From contig CM043944.1 of the NCBI GenBank assembly GCA_014529385.2, positions 65,182,248 to 65,246,247 on the forward strand: a stretch of DNA of 64,000 nucleotides, written 5' to 3'. Both the position numbers and the translations under genes were made by a program. How positions within the stretch are numbered: position 1 is the first letter of the stretch; each line of letters starts with the position of its first letter. Of this stretch, positions 31,720 to 43,310 are shown piece by piece. A model generated the notes under the pieces. That model did not search any database. It had not been told where the DNA came from and saw only the letters and a list, made by a program, of their open reading frames with translations. This DNA comes from Adiantum capillus-veneris (lineage: Eukaryota > Streptophyta > Polypodiopsida > Polypodiales > Pteridaceae).

Positions 31720-32400
31720 ATGCAACAAGAATCCAAAGAAGAATGGACAAAGAGCATGCAAGTGGAGATGGACTCACTACATCGCAACCAAACATGGGAG
31801 TTGGTTGAGTTGCCTAAGGATAATCGGGAACTTCAAAACAAATGGGTGTACAAGCTGAAGGAAGAAGAAGGTGGGAAGAAAAGGTACAAGTCTAGGCTTG
31901 TGGTAAAAGGGTTTTCTCAAAAGAAAGGTACTGACTTCAATGAAATATTTTCTCATGTTGTAAAAATGAACTCAATTAGGCTTGTCTTAAGCCTTGTGGC
32001 TGATCATGATCTAAATCTCAAGCAAATGGATGTAAATACGGCATTCCCTGACGGTGACTTAGAGGAGGAAATCTACATGCTTCAACCAAAGGGGTATGAA
32101 GTAAAAGGTAAGGAGAAAATGGTTTGCATATTAAATAAGAGCTTGTATGGTTTAAAGCAAACATCAAGACAATGGTACTTGAAGTTTGATAGATGGATGT
32201 TGGATCATGGATTCACAAGATGCAACTCGGATCACTGCGTCTACACGAAGAATTTGGAGATGGGAAGTTCATCATCTTAATGTTGAAGTTTGATCGATGG
32301 ATGTTGGATCATGGATTCACAAGATGCAACTCGGATCACTGCGTCTACACGAAGAATTTGGAGATGGGAAGTTCATCATCTTAATGTTGTATGTTGATGA
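31720..32400 (+). pseudogene. Copia RT, N-terminal half, with internal duplication
   Basis: Reads WTKSMQVEMDSLHRNQTWEL, KWVYKLKEEEGGKKRYKSRL, QMDVNTAFPDGDLEEEIYM and NKSLYGLKQTSRQWYLKFD. A 104-bp tandem duplication (32180-32283 and 32284-32387) then shifts the frame just before the active-site box. Since 104 is not a multiple of three, RT is split. Confidence 0.87.
32180..32387. repeat. 104-bp tandem duplication in copia RT
   Basis: Both units begin TGAAGTTTGAT and end with TCATCATCTTAATGT; only one base was seen to differ (GATAGATGG versus GATCGATGG), so the duplication is recent. Confidence 0.95.
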
Positions 32401-33370
32401 CATGCTGATTGCAATTAACATGCAGGACATCAAAGACCTAAAAGAGGAGCTGTCTAAATCTTTTTCAATGAAAGATTTAGGGCCTGCAAAGAGGATACTT
32501 GGTATGGAAATATCAAGGGACAAGGTGAAGAAGACAATAAAGCTATCTCAAGAAGATTACATCAAAAAGGTACTAGAAAGGTTTGCAATGCAAAATGCAA
32601 AATCAGTTTCTACACCTTTGGCTTGTCACTTTAAACTAACGAAAGATATGTGTCCAAAGACACAAGAGGAGATAGCCTATATGTCTAAAGTTCCATATGC
32701 TGCAGCCATAGGTTCTCTAATGTATGCTATGGTCTGGACAAGGCCAGACATTGCACATGTAGTGGGAGTTGTGAGTAGGTTCATGGACAACCCAGGTGAA
32801 GAGCATTGGCAAGCTGTGAAGTGGATACTTAGGTATCTAAAAGGGACAACAACAAATGCTTTGTATTTTGGAGGAACTGATATTTTTCTAGAAGGGTATG
32901 CTCATGCAGATATGGCAGGTGACAAAGATACTCGAAGGAGCACTACTGGCTATGTGTTCACGGTTGGAGGCACAACAGTAAGCTAGGCTTCAAAGCTGCA
33001 GAAAGTGGTTTCACTTTCTACCACGGAAGGAGAGTATGTAGCAATGACGGAGGCAAGCAAAGAAATTCTGTGGCTTCACAGATTCTTAGAAGAGCTTGGA
33101 TTCGAACAAGGCAATTGTGTCTTGTACAATGATAGCCAAAGCGCTATCCATCTTGCGAAGAACTCAGCCTTTCATTCGAGGACAAAGAACATTGAGGTGA
33201 GATATCACTTCATACGCACTCTTTTGTAAGAGGGACAGCTAAAGCTAGGAAAGGTGCATACAAGTGAAAATCCTGCAGACATGTTTACAAAGGTGGTCAA
33301 CAAGGAGAAGTTTAGCCTTTGCTCATCTTCAATCGGCATTCAAGGATAAGAAGCCAGAATGGAAAGCAGT
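32388..33370 (+). pseudogene. Copia RT C-terminal half and RNase H
   Basis: The RT box YVDDML is intact near 32390-32407, followed by FSMKDLGPAKRILGMEISRD and MYAMVWTRPDIAHVVGVVSR. RNase H has HADMAGDKDTRRSTTGYVFT, STTEGEYVAMTEASKEILWL and YNDSQSAIHLAKNSAFHSRT. TAG replaces the usual Trp codon after TTVS at about 32984, and another stop follows RTLL at about 33227. Confidence 0.88.
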
Positions 33371-33409
33371 CACAGGTTTGGTTTGGAGATCAGTCTCCAA
33401 GTGGGAGAT

Positions 33410-34175
33410 TGTTAAGTATGGAGCCTGATTTACCCTTGTAATTTTTTGTGGTAAAAGGGCACATTTGTAAGGCCCCCATTACGAGGAGAAGCCATCGTGC
33501 GTGAAGGAAAATCACTCGCCGAAAACCAAAATTTTAATGGCCAAGAATTAGGGGCAACTTTAGGGGCCTCGAGGGCGGAAGCCCCCGAGACTTTTTTTTT
33601 CCCTCGCCGGAATATTATGGCCGGATGGCGGCCGGAAAAAGGTCGGAAAACAACCGTCGGTTGGCTGGTGGCCATTGACTACCGGTGGCCGGTGGTCGGA
33701 AGTGAATGGCTGGTGGCCGGTGGCCGAATTCAAAAGCAGACTTGTCTTCTCAAGGGCCGCCACACATGGGCGGATTGGAGGGTCCGACTTGGACTTATTC
33801 ATACAAGGGTGGCTACACATGGCTGCCTCTCATGAGAGAGGGCAGCCCTTTTGACCTATAAAAGGAGGCCATTTCTACACACATTTCACAGAGTGTGAAG
33901 TTGATGCAACAAGGTGAGTGTGAGGTGGTGAGAGTGAAGCAAGGCGGGAGCTCTATTAAGGGTTTAATCCCTTTGTAAACTACTTCTTCTTTGGAAGTGC
34001 TAAAGCCATTGAGTGGCTTCTTTCGCGTGGACGTAGCCCACATTGGGTGAACCACGTATATCGTGTGTACTCTCTCTCTCTCTCTCTACTCTATAATATC
34101 TTGTGTGTGAAATCTATCTCTCTCCATTAAGTAATCTACTCAATTATCTATTTAGCTACGTCTTATTTCCTAACA
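33410..34175 (+). repeat. Copia 3' LTR
   Basis: Starts TGTTAAGTATGG after the polypurine tract AAGTGGGAGA, ends TTTCCTAACA, followed by TSD GGATG. Confidence 0.92.
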
Positions 34176-34180
34176 GGATG
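34176..34180. repeat. Target-site duplication, right (GGATG)
   Basis: Exact partner of 28535-28539. Confidence 0.9.
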
Positions 34181-37100
34181 TGGAGGTTGGACAGGGGTGA
34201 GCGGTGAACATGGGTCAGATGTAGAGGACTTTGTCCCTCTCTCCCAATGATGGAAGTTCTAGCTATGCAATCAAGGAACATGAAAGGATTGAAGACTCGT
34301 AAGAAGCACTCCCTTTTCTAGGAGGAAGTTAGCGAGGATAAGGAAGTTAACTGCTAGGCCATCCAAGAACATCATATGGATGCTTGAAACAAAAGAAAAC
34401 AGTCATTGTTGAAGAAGTTGGTTTTCTATGGAGAGGGAGTGGATGGGTTTAGTGGTGTCCTCTCTATTGTGGACAAGTACCTGGAGCCCAGAGTGGTCCT
34501 AAATCACCCCTTTGGGAGATCCCTCTGAGTGAGGTCATGTGTGCAGATCAACCTATCACCATAGTAAACATATATGACCCCTGCAATGCTAAGGATAGAG
34601 CCAAATTGTGGATGCACCTTAGGGATTCACCTATTGAAGGAGAGTGGCTATTGATAGGCGAGTTTAATATGGTGGAGAAGAGCAAGGATAGTGCATGCTC
34701 AACCGATCTATTTGTAGGCTCTGAAAAAACTAAATGATTGGGTCTCTGTGAGAAATGGATATGACGGACTTGTGGGAGGTGGGTTCTTGGAAAAGCATGC
34801 CGAGATTCACATACACAAGCCTACAATATTCCTTCAGGACTTCCTGGCTGGATAGGCGCTCCTGCTCTCACCAAGTTGACTTGAGATGAAGGTGTTGTCA
34901 AGAAAGAGCCTATTTAACCACTTGCCATTACATATGAAACTTACGAAAGCCAAAGGGGAGGGGCAATCCCCCAGAGTGAGTAAGAAGATACTCATTACTG
35001 GGGCACACTTGTTTAAATACCCTTTGATTAGAAGGCTTACAAGAAAGCTTTGAGTAAACTTAATAAAGATGTTAACCTAGAAAATCCTAAAGCTTGAGAC
35101 CTCTTTTCTTGGAGTATAATACATCGCGATCAAAAGCTTTGGCCCTAGGATGAAAAAGACCAAATAAGACCATTAAGCAGCTTTAAGAGGAGGTTTCTCA
35201 TCTAGCTTCCAAAAAAGAAACTGGATTGTCCTCCAATTAAGAACACAAAAGGTGGCTGGAAGCTAAATCCACCTTGGTCGAGTAGCAGCTCGAGGAGATC
35301 AAATGTCAAGTTTGATATACAGGGAAACCTTCCTTCAGCCAGAGGCCGCTAATCAAGAACACTTTTTTAGGGCCTTGAAAATCAAGAAAATCCAAGGCTT
35401 TGTCCACTCGATCACATATGAGAATGGGAAGGCTATGCAATATGTCTAGCATGATGCTTGATCATCTAAGCAAAAACATTGGCCAACCAGAGACCCGCTC
35501 TCAAGAAGTGATTGAAGCCAGAGCAACCTTGCTCAATAGTGTTAAAAGAAAAATCCTCCACCCAAAGCCAATCACCTTGAGATGCCCTTTTCTGAAGAGG
35601 AATGCTCGCTTGTGTTGAAAGCTCTTAGCAAGGAGAAGTCCCCTGGGTGGGATGGTCTGGCCACTAAATTCTTCAAGGAGTTTTGGATGACCTCAAGCTC
35701 ACAATCAATTGTATGGATTAAAAAGCTTTTGTTAAGGGGTCGTTCGATCTTAGTGTGAAAAGAGGGCTTATCAAGCCTATCCCAAAACAGGTTTGCTGCT
35801 TGCATCTTAAGCATTGGAATCCCATAACTATGATGTTGATGGAGTATAAAATCACTTCCAAGGTAGTCAACTCTTAGAATTGCCCTCCTCTTGGACAAAG
35901 TCATTTCCCCCCATTAACACGGGTTTATCAAAGGAAGGTCATTATATGACAATATCTAGCAACAATGGTTGGCATTGAGTACAAAACCTTCATGAAGAAG
36001 GAGTGAATTTTGCTTCAGCTAGACCTAGACAAGGCATATGATAGAATTATGTGGTCCTTCATTGAAGATTTCATGAAATCACTGGGATTTGGGCCTCGCC
36101 TTTGTAGCTTTATACACACTCTAGGTGTAGACAACCAATTTGAACTCTTATTCAATGATAGAAATGTGCGCTCCTTTGATGCCAAAAGATCTATCAAGCA
36201 AGGATGTCCCCTGGCCCCTCTCTCTTTGTCATTGGGTCGCGGCCTCTAATAATGATGGTCAAAGTTGTTATGACGTGGGGTGAAATTCAAGGTTTAACTT
36301 TGCCTAAAAACAACCAATTCCTAGCCAAGATGTTTGCAGATGACTCCCTCCTCTTTTTGAAAGCTTTCCCTCAAGCAAGTACTCAAGAAGACCCTAGAGA
36401 TTGTGCAAACATTTGCTATGGCTCCTCAAAATAGACAAATGTAACTAGAAGGAGTTTTTGAAACCTGATAAAATATTCATATTGAGGAACAACACTCAAG
36501 TCTCATCGCCATGGAAATGGGCAAAGTTGGGAAGTTATCGCTTCGACCGATGGTCCAAGGTGGCCTCAAAATTATCAACCAAGTTGTTCATGTTGAGGCA
36601 CTATGTGCCAAGTTTGTGATCACAATTGCAAAACAAGACTAGTCTTAGGCTATCATGACCAAGGATATGTTAGAGAAGGCAAAATTTTTCTCTAAAGATG
36701 GTTAATGGAAAGGGATCGAGGTGCAAGAAACATTTTTAGCCTCAAGGTGGTATAGCCTAAGACTAAGTGGAATCACAGGAGAGCTAGTGCAAAAGTGCAA
36801 TAGAGAAACATGGATATTAGAATTGGGTGAATTAACCATGGATACTAGAATCGACCGAATTAACTAGGTACTTCTAGAAATCCATCTTGCATTGGTCCCC
36901 ATAGCTGCCCATGTATTCTTGGACCCTTATTGGAAAGAAATTGCAAGAAGGATGAACAATAAAGGACTCCAACGGTTGATCCACTTATGGGATGGAAGCA
37001 ACAAGTACTATAAATCTACTAGCCAGTTGGCTGCAGAGTTTCAACTCAATGGCATTGAGAAGCTACTTGTCAAAAAAGATGTACAAGGCATGGACAATAC

Positions 37101-37356
37101 TTTGATACCGATCTGGGAATCCACTTTTGAGTGGAAAGCTTAGAAATGGCCCATGAGTAGCCAATCCTTTAAACCTTATACCAAGGGCATCTACCAAGCA
37201 TTAATGCAATAGGCTTATTGGTTCGCCACCTCGTTGAGTAAAAAATGGAAAAAACAATGGTCGGAAGCTCAATGGGTGGAGGTCACAACGAAGAACATTT
37301 GAAATCCACAATGGCCTCATTTTATGAAGATATTTATGTGGAAGGTACTCAGGGGA

Positions 37357-37391
<35 letters not shown>

Positions 37392-37985
37392 CTTTATCGA
37401 TAGACGTTAAGATTCACGCACGTTGTATCGAGTTTGATAGATGTTCAAGGTCCATATTAGCTAGTGAGACCTTGCCTACCTTTTCATGGAATGCCCGTCA
37501 ATTAGAGGCCAGGCAAGGAAGGTGTGCAAATGGATACAAAGAACGTGGAAGATATGGTTTTTCAAGAAGGATCTGTGCCTTGGTGGGAAACAAATTTGAA
37601 GTCCTGCACTGCTAATGTATACTCAAAATGTCAAATTGTGCTTCTTCTTTAATATCTGGAAGGCTAGGAACTGCCGTGTCTTTGATAGCAATCTCTATGT
37701 GGCTAGCTTCTCATAGATTCTTCAAGAAAGTAATGAGATAATATATGTTTTAGGTAAAAGGATAAATTCAAATGATTGGCTTAGAGAAACCCTTGCCATA
37801 CGGCCGAACCTTGTTGTGTATAAAGGATTTGGCTTTTGGTAATAGTACGGTACTAGGTACTTTTAATTAGGTTCTAATGTAACATCTATCCCTCAAGGCT
37901 TGGCATGAGCTTGAGGTTGATTTGTATATTTCTTGGTAGCATTTTAATACAATCACTCACAATTGTGAGTTTTGTCCCAAAAAAA
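34181..37985 (+). pseudogene. LINE (L1-type) endonuclease, RT, zf-RVT and 3' end; right part of a split LINE
   Basis: Continues the LINE cut by copia. Endonuclease at about 34240-34860 (ITIVNIYDPCNAKDRAKL, GEWLLIGEFNMVEKSKD; Asp of GDFN changed to Glu). RT: LDLDKAYDRIMWSF at about 36015, KQGCPLAP at about 36195 and FADDSLLF at 36332-36355, so this copy keeps the active-site motif absent from the 22 kb copy. After FADD a deletion leads to decayed connection and zf-RVT sequence. The 3' UTR has a hairpin at 37891-37916, the palindrome at 37955-37970 and an A-rich tail to 37990. Many stops. Confidence 0.85.
37359..37390. repeat. G-homopolymer, 32 bases
   Basis: An uninterrupted run of 32 G inside the decayed LINE zf-RVT region. 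Confidence 0.95.
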
Positions 37986-37994
37986 AAAACAAAA

Positions 37995-39380
37995 AGATAT
38001 CCTTAAACGAAAAGATTCTTTCACAAATTAAAATATTGATATCATGGGATAGAACTTCTACAAATGCACCCCCTAAATGCTCATGCTAAAAACGTGAAAG
38101 AGGATAAGAAAGATTGTATGGGACCCAAAACTCAATTCCTCTCTTGAAGAGAGTGATACACAAATGTCACCACCCTCTCACAAAAGGCCTAAAATTTTTT
38201 TTTATTAAAAAAATCTATTATGTGTCACTAATTAGCAATGACCCACAATTGCACCCAAAATCCATTCCTTTAATAAGGTCCTATGCAGTCCAAAACAAGG
38301 TGAAGTTTCACGAGGGCCTGCTAATGTAGTTGGTGGGAAGGTTATGGGGTTGTTCATGGCAGCTTCGTGTATAGGTGTAAAGAGGGTAAGGTGGACTAAA
38401 TACCTATGTTCAAGAAATTTTATAGATTCTAGCATGATAAGTTTCCAATGTTACCTCCAAGCCCAGTGCTCAATAGCTTATTTGAAGGTGCATGCCCTCT
38501 TCATGATAGGTCTTGAATAAGACTTTTAATTAGATAATGATGATCCTTTTATGATATTATGATATAGTAAATGTGGTGCCTACCACTATTATAGAGTACC
38601 ACCTAACCATGCATCCACCCATAAGTATTAGTTAAAATTTTCTAGTGTGGAATTCTACACCAATGGGATTCTGAAGTATATAGTTGAGTGATTATACCAA
38701 AATGTCAAGTTAGTTCTTGTTGCAATGTTTGGCAATGTAGATGTAGCCCAAACATTGAAAGGTAGATTTTGGTGTATTCTTATATTTATTGTGTTAAGTC
38801 GTCTGTGGTGAGAAAATCAATAAGTATAATGTACTTGAGGCTGTTAGTCTTTACATCAATGTTGACATCTTGGGAGGGTCACTATATGTGAAACTTATAT
38901 ATCGCCTCCGTTTTTAAGAAGTTTTATGAAATCCCTTAGCTATAAACATTTCACCAATAGAAGGGACCTTTTTCCTATTCAATATGTATTTTTTTTTCAA
39001 GGTCATTTTTAAAACACCCTTCTCATAAGTAAAAATATAGGAATAAAATAATCCCTATTGTTGAATCCACATGATATGCCATTTTTTATTGTAATGACCC
39101 CCTGGAGGTTGAGATTGCCAAGGAGAATGAGTGGAGAATGTTGATGGTGAGGCTTGAGTACTATGGACAATGCATTTAGTAGGGTTTAGATCGGAGTGGA
39201 GGGTTTGCAGTATAATGTTACGATTGTTATTAGGGATTTATTTGTTGTAGTAAGGGTTGTGACTGTTTTATTTGTGGAAACAATGGTATCGTGATGAAAC
39301 AATGGTATGGTGGTGTAGGTGCATATTTCTTTTTGATGCAAAAAAAGAAATTCCCAACACACAACTTGAACAAATTAAGA
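37995..39380. other. No gene seen
   Basis: AT-rich, with short A/T tracts and no ORF over about 70 codons that looks real. No paired repeats were seen. Possibly very old element remains. Confidence 0.4.
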
Positions 39381-39399
39381 TTAAAATCGGGCAAGTTTA

Positions 39400-39560
39400 T
39401 GGTAAGATCCTAGAACTATAGGTCACCGTTTATGTTTAGCCTTGGTGAGAGGCGGTAGACATCCATGTTGTAATCTTCAACACCTCAAGGCTCGAGGCTA
39501 TTTTGTAACTTTTATGCTCTGCTCAATACAATACACTCACAAATTGTGAGTTTTGCCCAA
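39400..39560 (+). mobile_element. LINE 3' UTR fragment, plus
   Basis: A CCTC..GAGG inverted repeat near 39483-39497, then ACTCACAAATTGTGAGT (39535-39551, palindrome with one extra A) and TTTTGCCCAAAAAAAAAC. A severely 5'-truncated LINE copy. Confidence 0.65.
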
Positions 39561-39564
39561 AAAA

Positions 39565-40190
39565 AAACAAGGGAAAGAATCACGATGGCTTTCTAAAATA
39601 ATTAGAATGTGATAAAAATCATTAGGTTAAGTTTAAGTAGAATTAGTGTTCAAGAAAAGATTACCTCAGCTTAGCATTGAGCCGGTTGAGAATGGAGACT
39701 ACCTGGTTGCAAACCATGGTAAAGGGAAGAAACACTCGTCAAATATGTGAGGAAATAATTTAAAAATCTTGCAAATTCTAAATTTATGCTAGTATTTTCG
39801 GTTCGCTTTTTTGTGGGAAGGAAACTCAGTCGCCCGGCGGCCGCTTAATGAAAGAGACTTTCTTGAATATTGACTATAATTAAGTTATAGAATGTAAGAA
39901 AAGTCAAGCCATGTGAGAATGTGAAATGAAATATGAAACTAAACAAACTCATTAATATATATGAGTGTGTATCCATGGAATTTACTAGAATTATGCAAGT
40001 GAAGTTTCACTTCAACATTCTTAAACAATAGAATGCAAAAAAAGTCAAGACATCTTCAGACTATGAAATGAAAGTGAAATAAACATCTAAAGTAAGTCTC
40101 CATCGCACACTGAAAACAATGAAAGTTTCCATAACCCAACACAACACTAAGGTTTCTTTTAGAGAGCAAAAATCGAGCAGAGTGAGTTTT
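39565..40190. repeat. Second copy of the dispersed repeat, with an inverted middle
   Basis: 39570-39650 (CACGATGGCTTTCTAAAATAA..ATCATTAGGTTAAG) matches 20775-20850 directly. 39718-39860 matches about 20860-21010 and 21190-21350 as reverse complement (ends CCATGGTAAAGGGAAGAAA and the CTCGCAAAG-type block). 39985-40190 matches 21545-21688 plus 25260-25340 directly, lacking the LINE that interrupts the first copy. Confidence 0.55.
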
Positions 40191-40199
40191 TTGCTTGAA

Positions 40200-41450
40200 G
40201 GCACAGTACGGGCAAAGCCATTTAGCTATTATCATGAATCAAGTTTTTATAGTGGCCTTCAAGGGAGAAAATAAGAAGATATTGTATTAGTAAGTAGTTT
40301 TTAGGCAAGAAGTGGAGTTTTCGTTTTGTAGGCTACTACTTACTTTCTTCTGTTTTGAGGAGCACGAGCTTGTCTAAAACAGAAACGGTTGATTTTGATA
40401 TGACTGAAAGCTACTTCTTTTAGGAGATAGAGGTGAGTAGGGTCTCTTATGTAGGAGAGGGTAGTGTAGACGAAGCTGTGCATTCAAATATTGTCAAGGC
40501 TGAAAGCCAATGCGTTCTAGAAGCTACAAGTTGGATGGGAAATTGTGTTTTGGTGATAGTGTTGGGAGGATTTTTCCCTGTTTGAAATTCACGGGCTATT
40601 TTGTTGATATGTGTCAATGTCGTCATACAGTCATTGATTTTCATAGATTCTAGTTTTTGACTTGCTAAAGGCCTTAGTGCACTTTGCACAAAGGTAGTTC
40701 AATTTTGTTTGCATGACAAGTGTGCCAAGGAGGCTCAAAAGTCTTGTGAATGAAAAGGAATCATTGTCTATTCAATGCTATTTTTTAAAGTATTCCTAGG
40801 AGTTTGATCCCATGATATAAAGCCTTGATAAAGAGCCCCTTGATGTAATTGTTTTATTAACTTTTATGTTTATTAAATTTACAATTTCTTATGAAAAAAA
40901 GAAATAAAATTTGTTTGTTTTAATTTTTAATTTTATTATTTTTACTTTACTTCTTTTTCATTTTATTTTATTGATGTGCAATGTGCATCTTTCATATTAT
41001 TTAAGTGGGGCCTTTCATAATTTAAAAACCATTTGTGATTATACATGTATAATAGATAATCATTGCAACTAATGGCTCCTACAAAATAAAATTCATTACC
41101 CTTAAAGATTCCCTTTCTTTTTGAGCTCCTTCCCTAATCACCTCGTCTCTCTGCAAGCATGCCGATGTCCCTACACTCGTCCTCTCTCCCACTAAGACCT
41201 CCTGCAACAATCGTGACAAGCAATCTCTGTGTGAATTTTGTGGCTCTCATAGGTTCCCTTGCATGTGGCAGATTTTGGGTGAAACCTTGGCTCTCACAGG
41301 TTTTTGAATCACCTGCGCCTTGTGTTGCCTCCCTCCCCAATGAGTTGCACCTAGCCATCAACTACTGTTAACTCTACATCAATCGCGAGCTTGCACTCAA
41401 TAGTTTGCAGATGCAGAGATTTCATGGCCATGCACACACTAGAAGGCATG

Positions 41451-41495
<45 letters not shown>

Positions 41496-42590
41496 CCAAA
41501 AACAGCAAAACAATGCAAAGTAGGGGCGACGAAAAAGAAAGAGAAGAGAGATGGAGACACGTGTTGTCTGTAGGCTGGTGCATACACGAGAGAGAGAGAG
41601 AGAGAGGAGATAATCTTGTTAGATAACTAAAGAAAATTATTATTTTTAAACAACTTGTACCCCCTAATAGATAATATAAGTTTATATGAAAACACAATAA
41701 AAATTCCATGTGATTGTAGGCACATATTTAAACTTACTATCCTTGATCTCCCCTTACGTAAGCAGGCCTTCGTGTCTCCTCACCTTGTTTGGTTTTCTTT
41801 AGGGGTTTGTAATCAATGTTCGGAAAAAATCATCTTTCCAAACAACATTCCTTTCCTTGAATTTGCCAAGAGGAAATTTTAAAAACTTAGTTTACTTTTT
41901 CAATTTTTTACACTATTTTTCTCTATTTTGGGAGAAAATTTATCCCTTTCCCCTTGCACTCAACCGACATTTTGGAAATTGAAAATGGCACAATATTAAG
42001 CTGAGATACATTTTTCCCGAGCATTGTTTGTAATTGAATTCATATGGTTCTTTTGTATTGGTGCTTGTGATTGTTTGGAAACTTCCATCAATGCCATTAA
42101 TTAAGCCATCTAGATTGTCAATGTTTCCAACACAATAAGTCCTGGTTTTAGGTTTAAGATTGCACGAAGACCTGCTGATGATTTTAGATTTGTTGGCACT
42201 TGAATGATTTTCCTATAACTTTTTCCCCTTGTGTCATGTGCTTGGAGAGATATTGGCGTGCCAATTGTTGTGTTTAAGATATGCTGGCTGTGCAAGTTTT
42301 TATCTTTGTTTGCATAGAAAAGGTGTGAATAGAAAAGGCTTGAGGTACTAAAGATTAAACATTGTCTTCTCCTCGAGGCTACCAACATTGTCTTCACCTA
42401 GAGACTACCAAGAACATAGTAGGTGTACTATAACAACGACATCAATAGCCCTATACCAATGTACTTTGGAAACAAATAAGTGTATTTCAAAATCTTAAAA
42501 ATAACTATAAAGAGACACTTCGATACCATTCTTAAAGTGTTTGAACAATTTTTGAACATTGGGCACATGTGTTGAGCTCCCTTATTTCCC
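40200..42590. other. No recognisable gene; unassigned sequence
   Basis: A plus-strand frame around 40310-40760 reads somewhat protein-like (SYVGEGSVDEAVHSNIVKAE, KGLSALCTKVVQFCLHDKC) but with several stops; I assign no family. 41458-41494 and 41590-41607 are (GA)n tracts. The rest is AT-rich. Confidence 0.35.
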
Positions 42591-42759
42591 AATTTACAGG
42601 CTACTATAGTGAGTGTGTGTATGTATGTGTATGCATATGACAGACATTAACGAAAACTCGAACATTGAGTATATTTTTATGAAACAAGGAGGGCCTACTT
42701 ACGACAAAGCTTGGCCATCCATGGGGTACCTCTCGATGAAACTCAAGTATGTCACTGAG

Positions 42760-42890
42760 GAGAGAGAGAGAGAGAGAGAGTTGGCAAAGAGAAGAATCTC
42801 ATGGACAGTCCATTATCACATTTATCATGAGTACATCTGCTTGTGTAAATCACCTATTGGGATGGTAGATAGCCCAATTTCAACACGTTC

Positions 42891-42971
<81 letters not shown>

Positions 42972-43057
42972 GTCAAAGAGAGGAATTTCATAGATAGTCC
43001 ACTATCACATTTCGCAAGAGTACATCTGCTTGTGTAAATCATCTTTTGGGATGGTAG
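42760..43057. repeat. Tandem unit of about 160 bp with (TG)n(GA)n, interrupted by the Tat-like element
   Basis: Two units contain GAGTACATCTGCTTGTGTAAATCA..TTGGGATGGTAG. In unit one this continues ATAGCCCAATTTCAACACGTTCAC and then (TG)n(GA)n. In unit two it is cut exactly after GTAG by the LTR at 43058, and the rest of the unit resumes at 54523 after the element. Confidence 0.8.
43054..43057. repeat. Target-site duplication, left (GTAG)
   Basis: Four bases before the LTR; repeated at 54523-54526. The neighbouring tandem unit (GGGATGGTAGATAG near 42860) shows the uninterrupted site and confirms that only GTAG is duplicated. Confidence 0.85.
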
Positions 43058-43229
43058 TGAAGCGGTCTGGGGCGGGCAACAAGAAGAGTGGCCTCCAAGC
43101 ACTCTTCTAGGCTCCCATGCTGCTCAATTGGGTTGGGGTTGGAAAAAACAACAAACACACACACAAACCCGCAACCTAACCCTACACAAATTTGGGGCAC
43201 CACCTAGTTTTGGATGCGAACTAGGATGC

Positions 43230-43310
<81 letters not shown>

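Larger units (their letters stand above)
28540..34175 (+). mobile_element. Complete Ty1/copia retrotransposon, plus
   Basis: 5.6 kb with LTRs of 759 and 766 bp, a GGATG TSD, a tRNA-iMet primer site at 29301 and a polypurine tract (AAGTGGGAGA) before the 3' LTR. Gene order is gag, protease, integrase, RT, RNase H, as in copia; sequence style resembles the Tork/TNT1-like branch. It inserted into a LINE. Many stops, a 104-bp duplication and lost integrase residues mean it is no longer autonomous. Confidence 0.93.

Noticed and set aside
40310-40760. Possible host gene remnant
   Set aside because: Protein-like words in one frame but several stops, no recognisable domain and no partner copy; left as unassigned.
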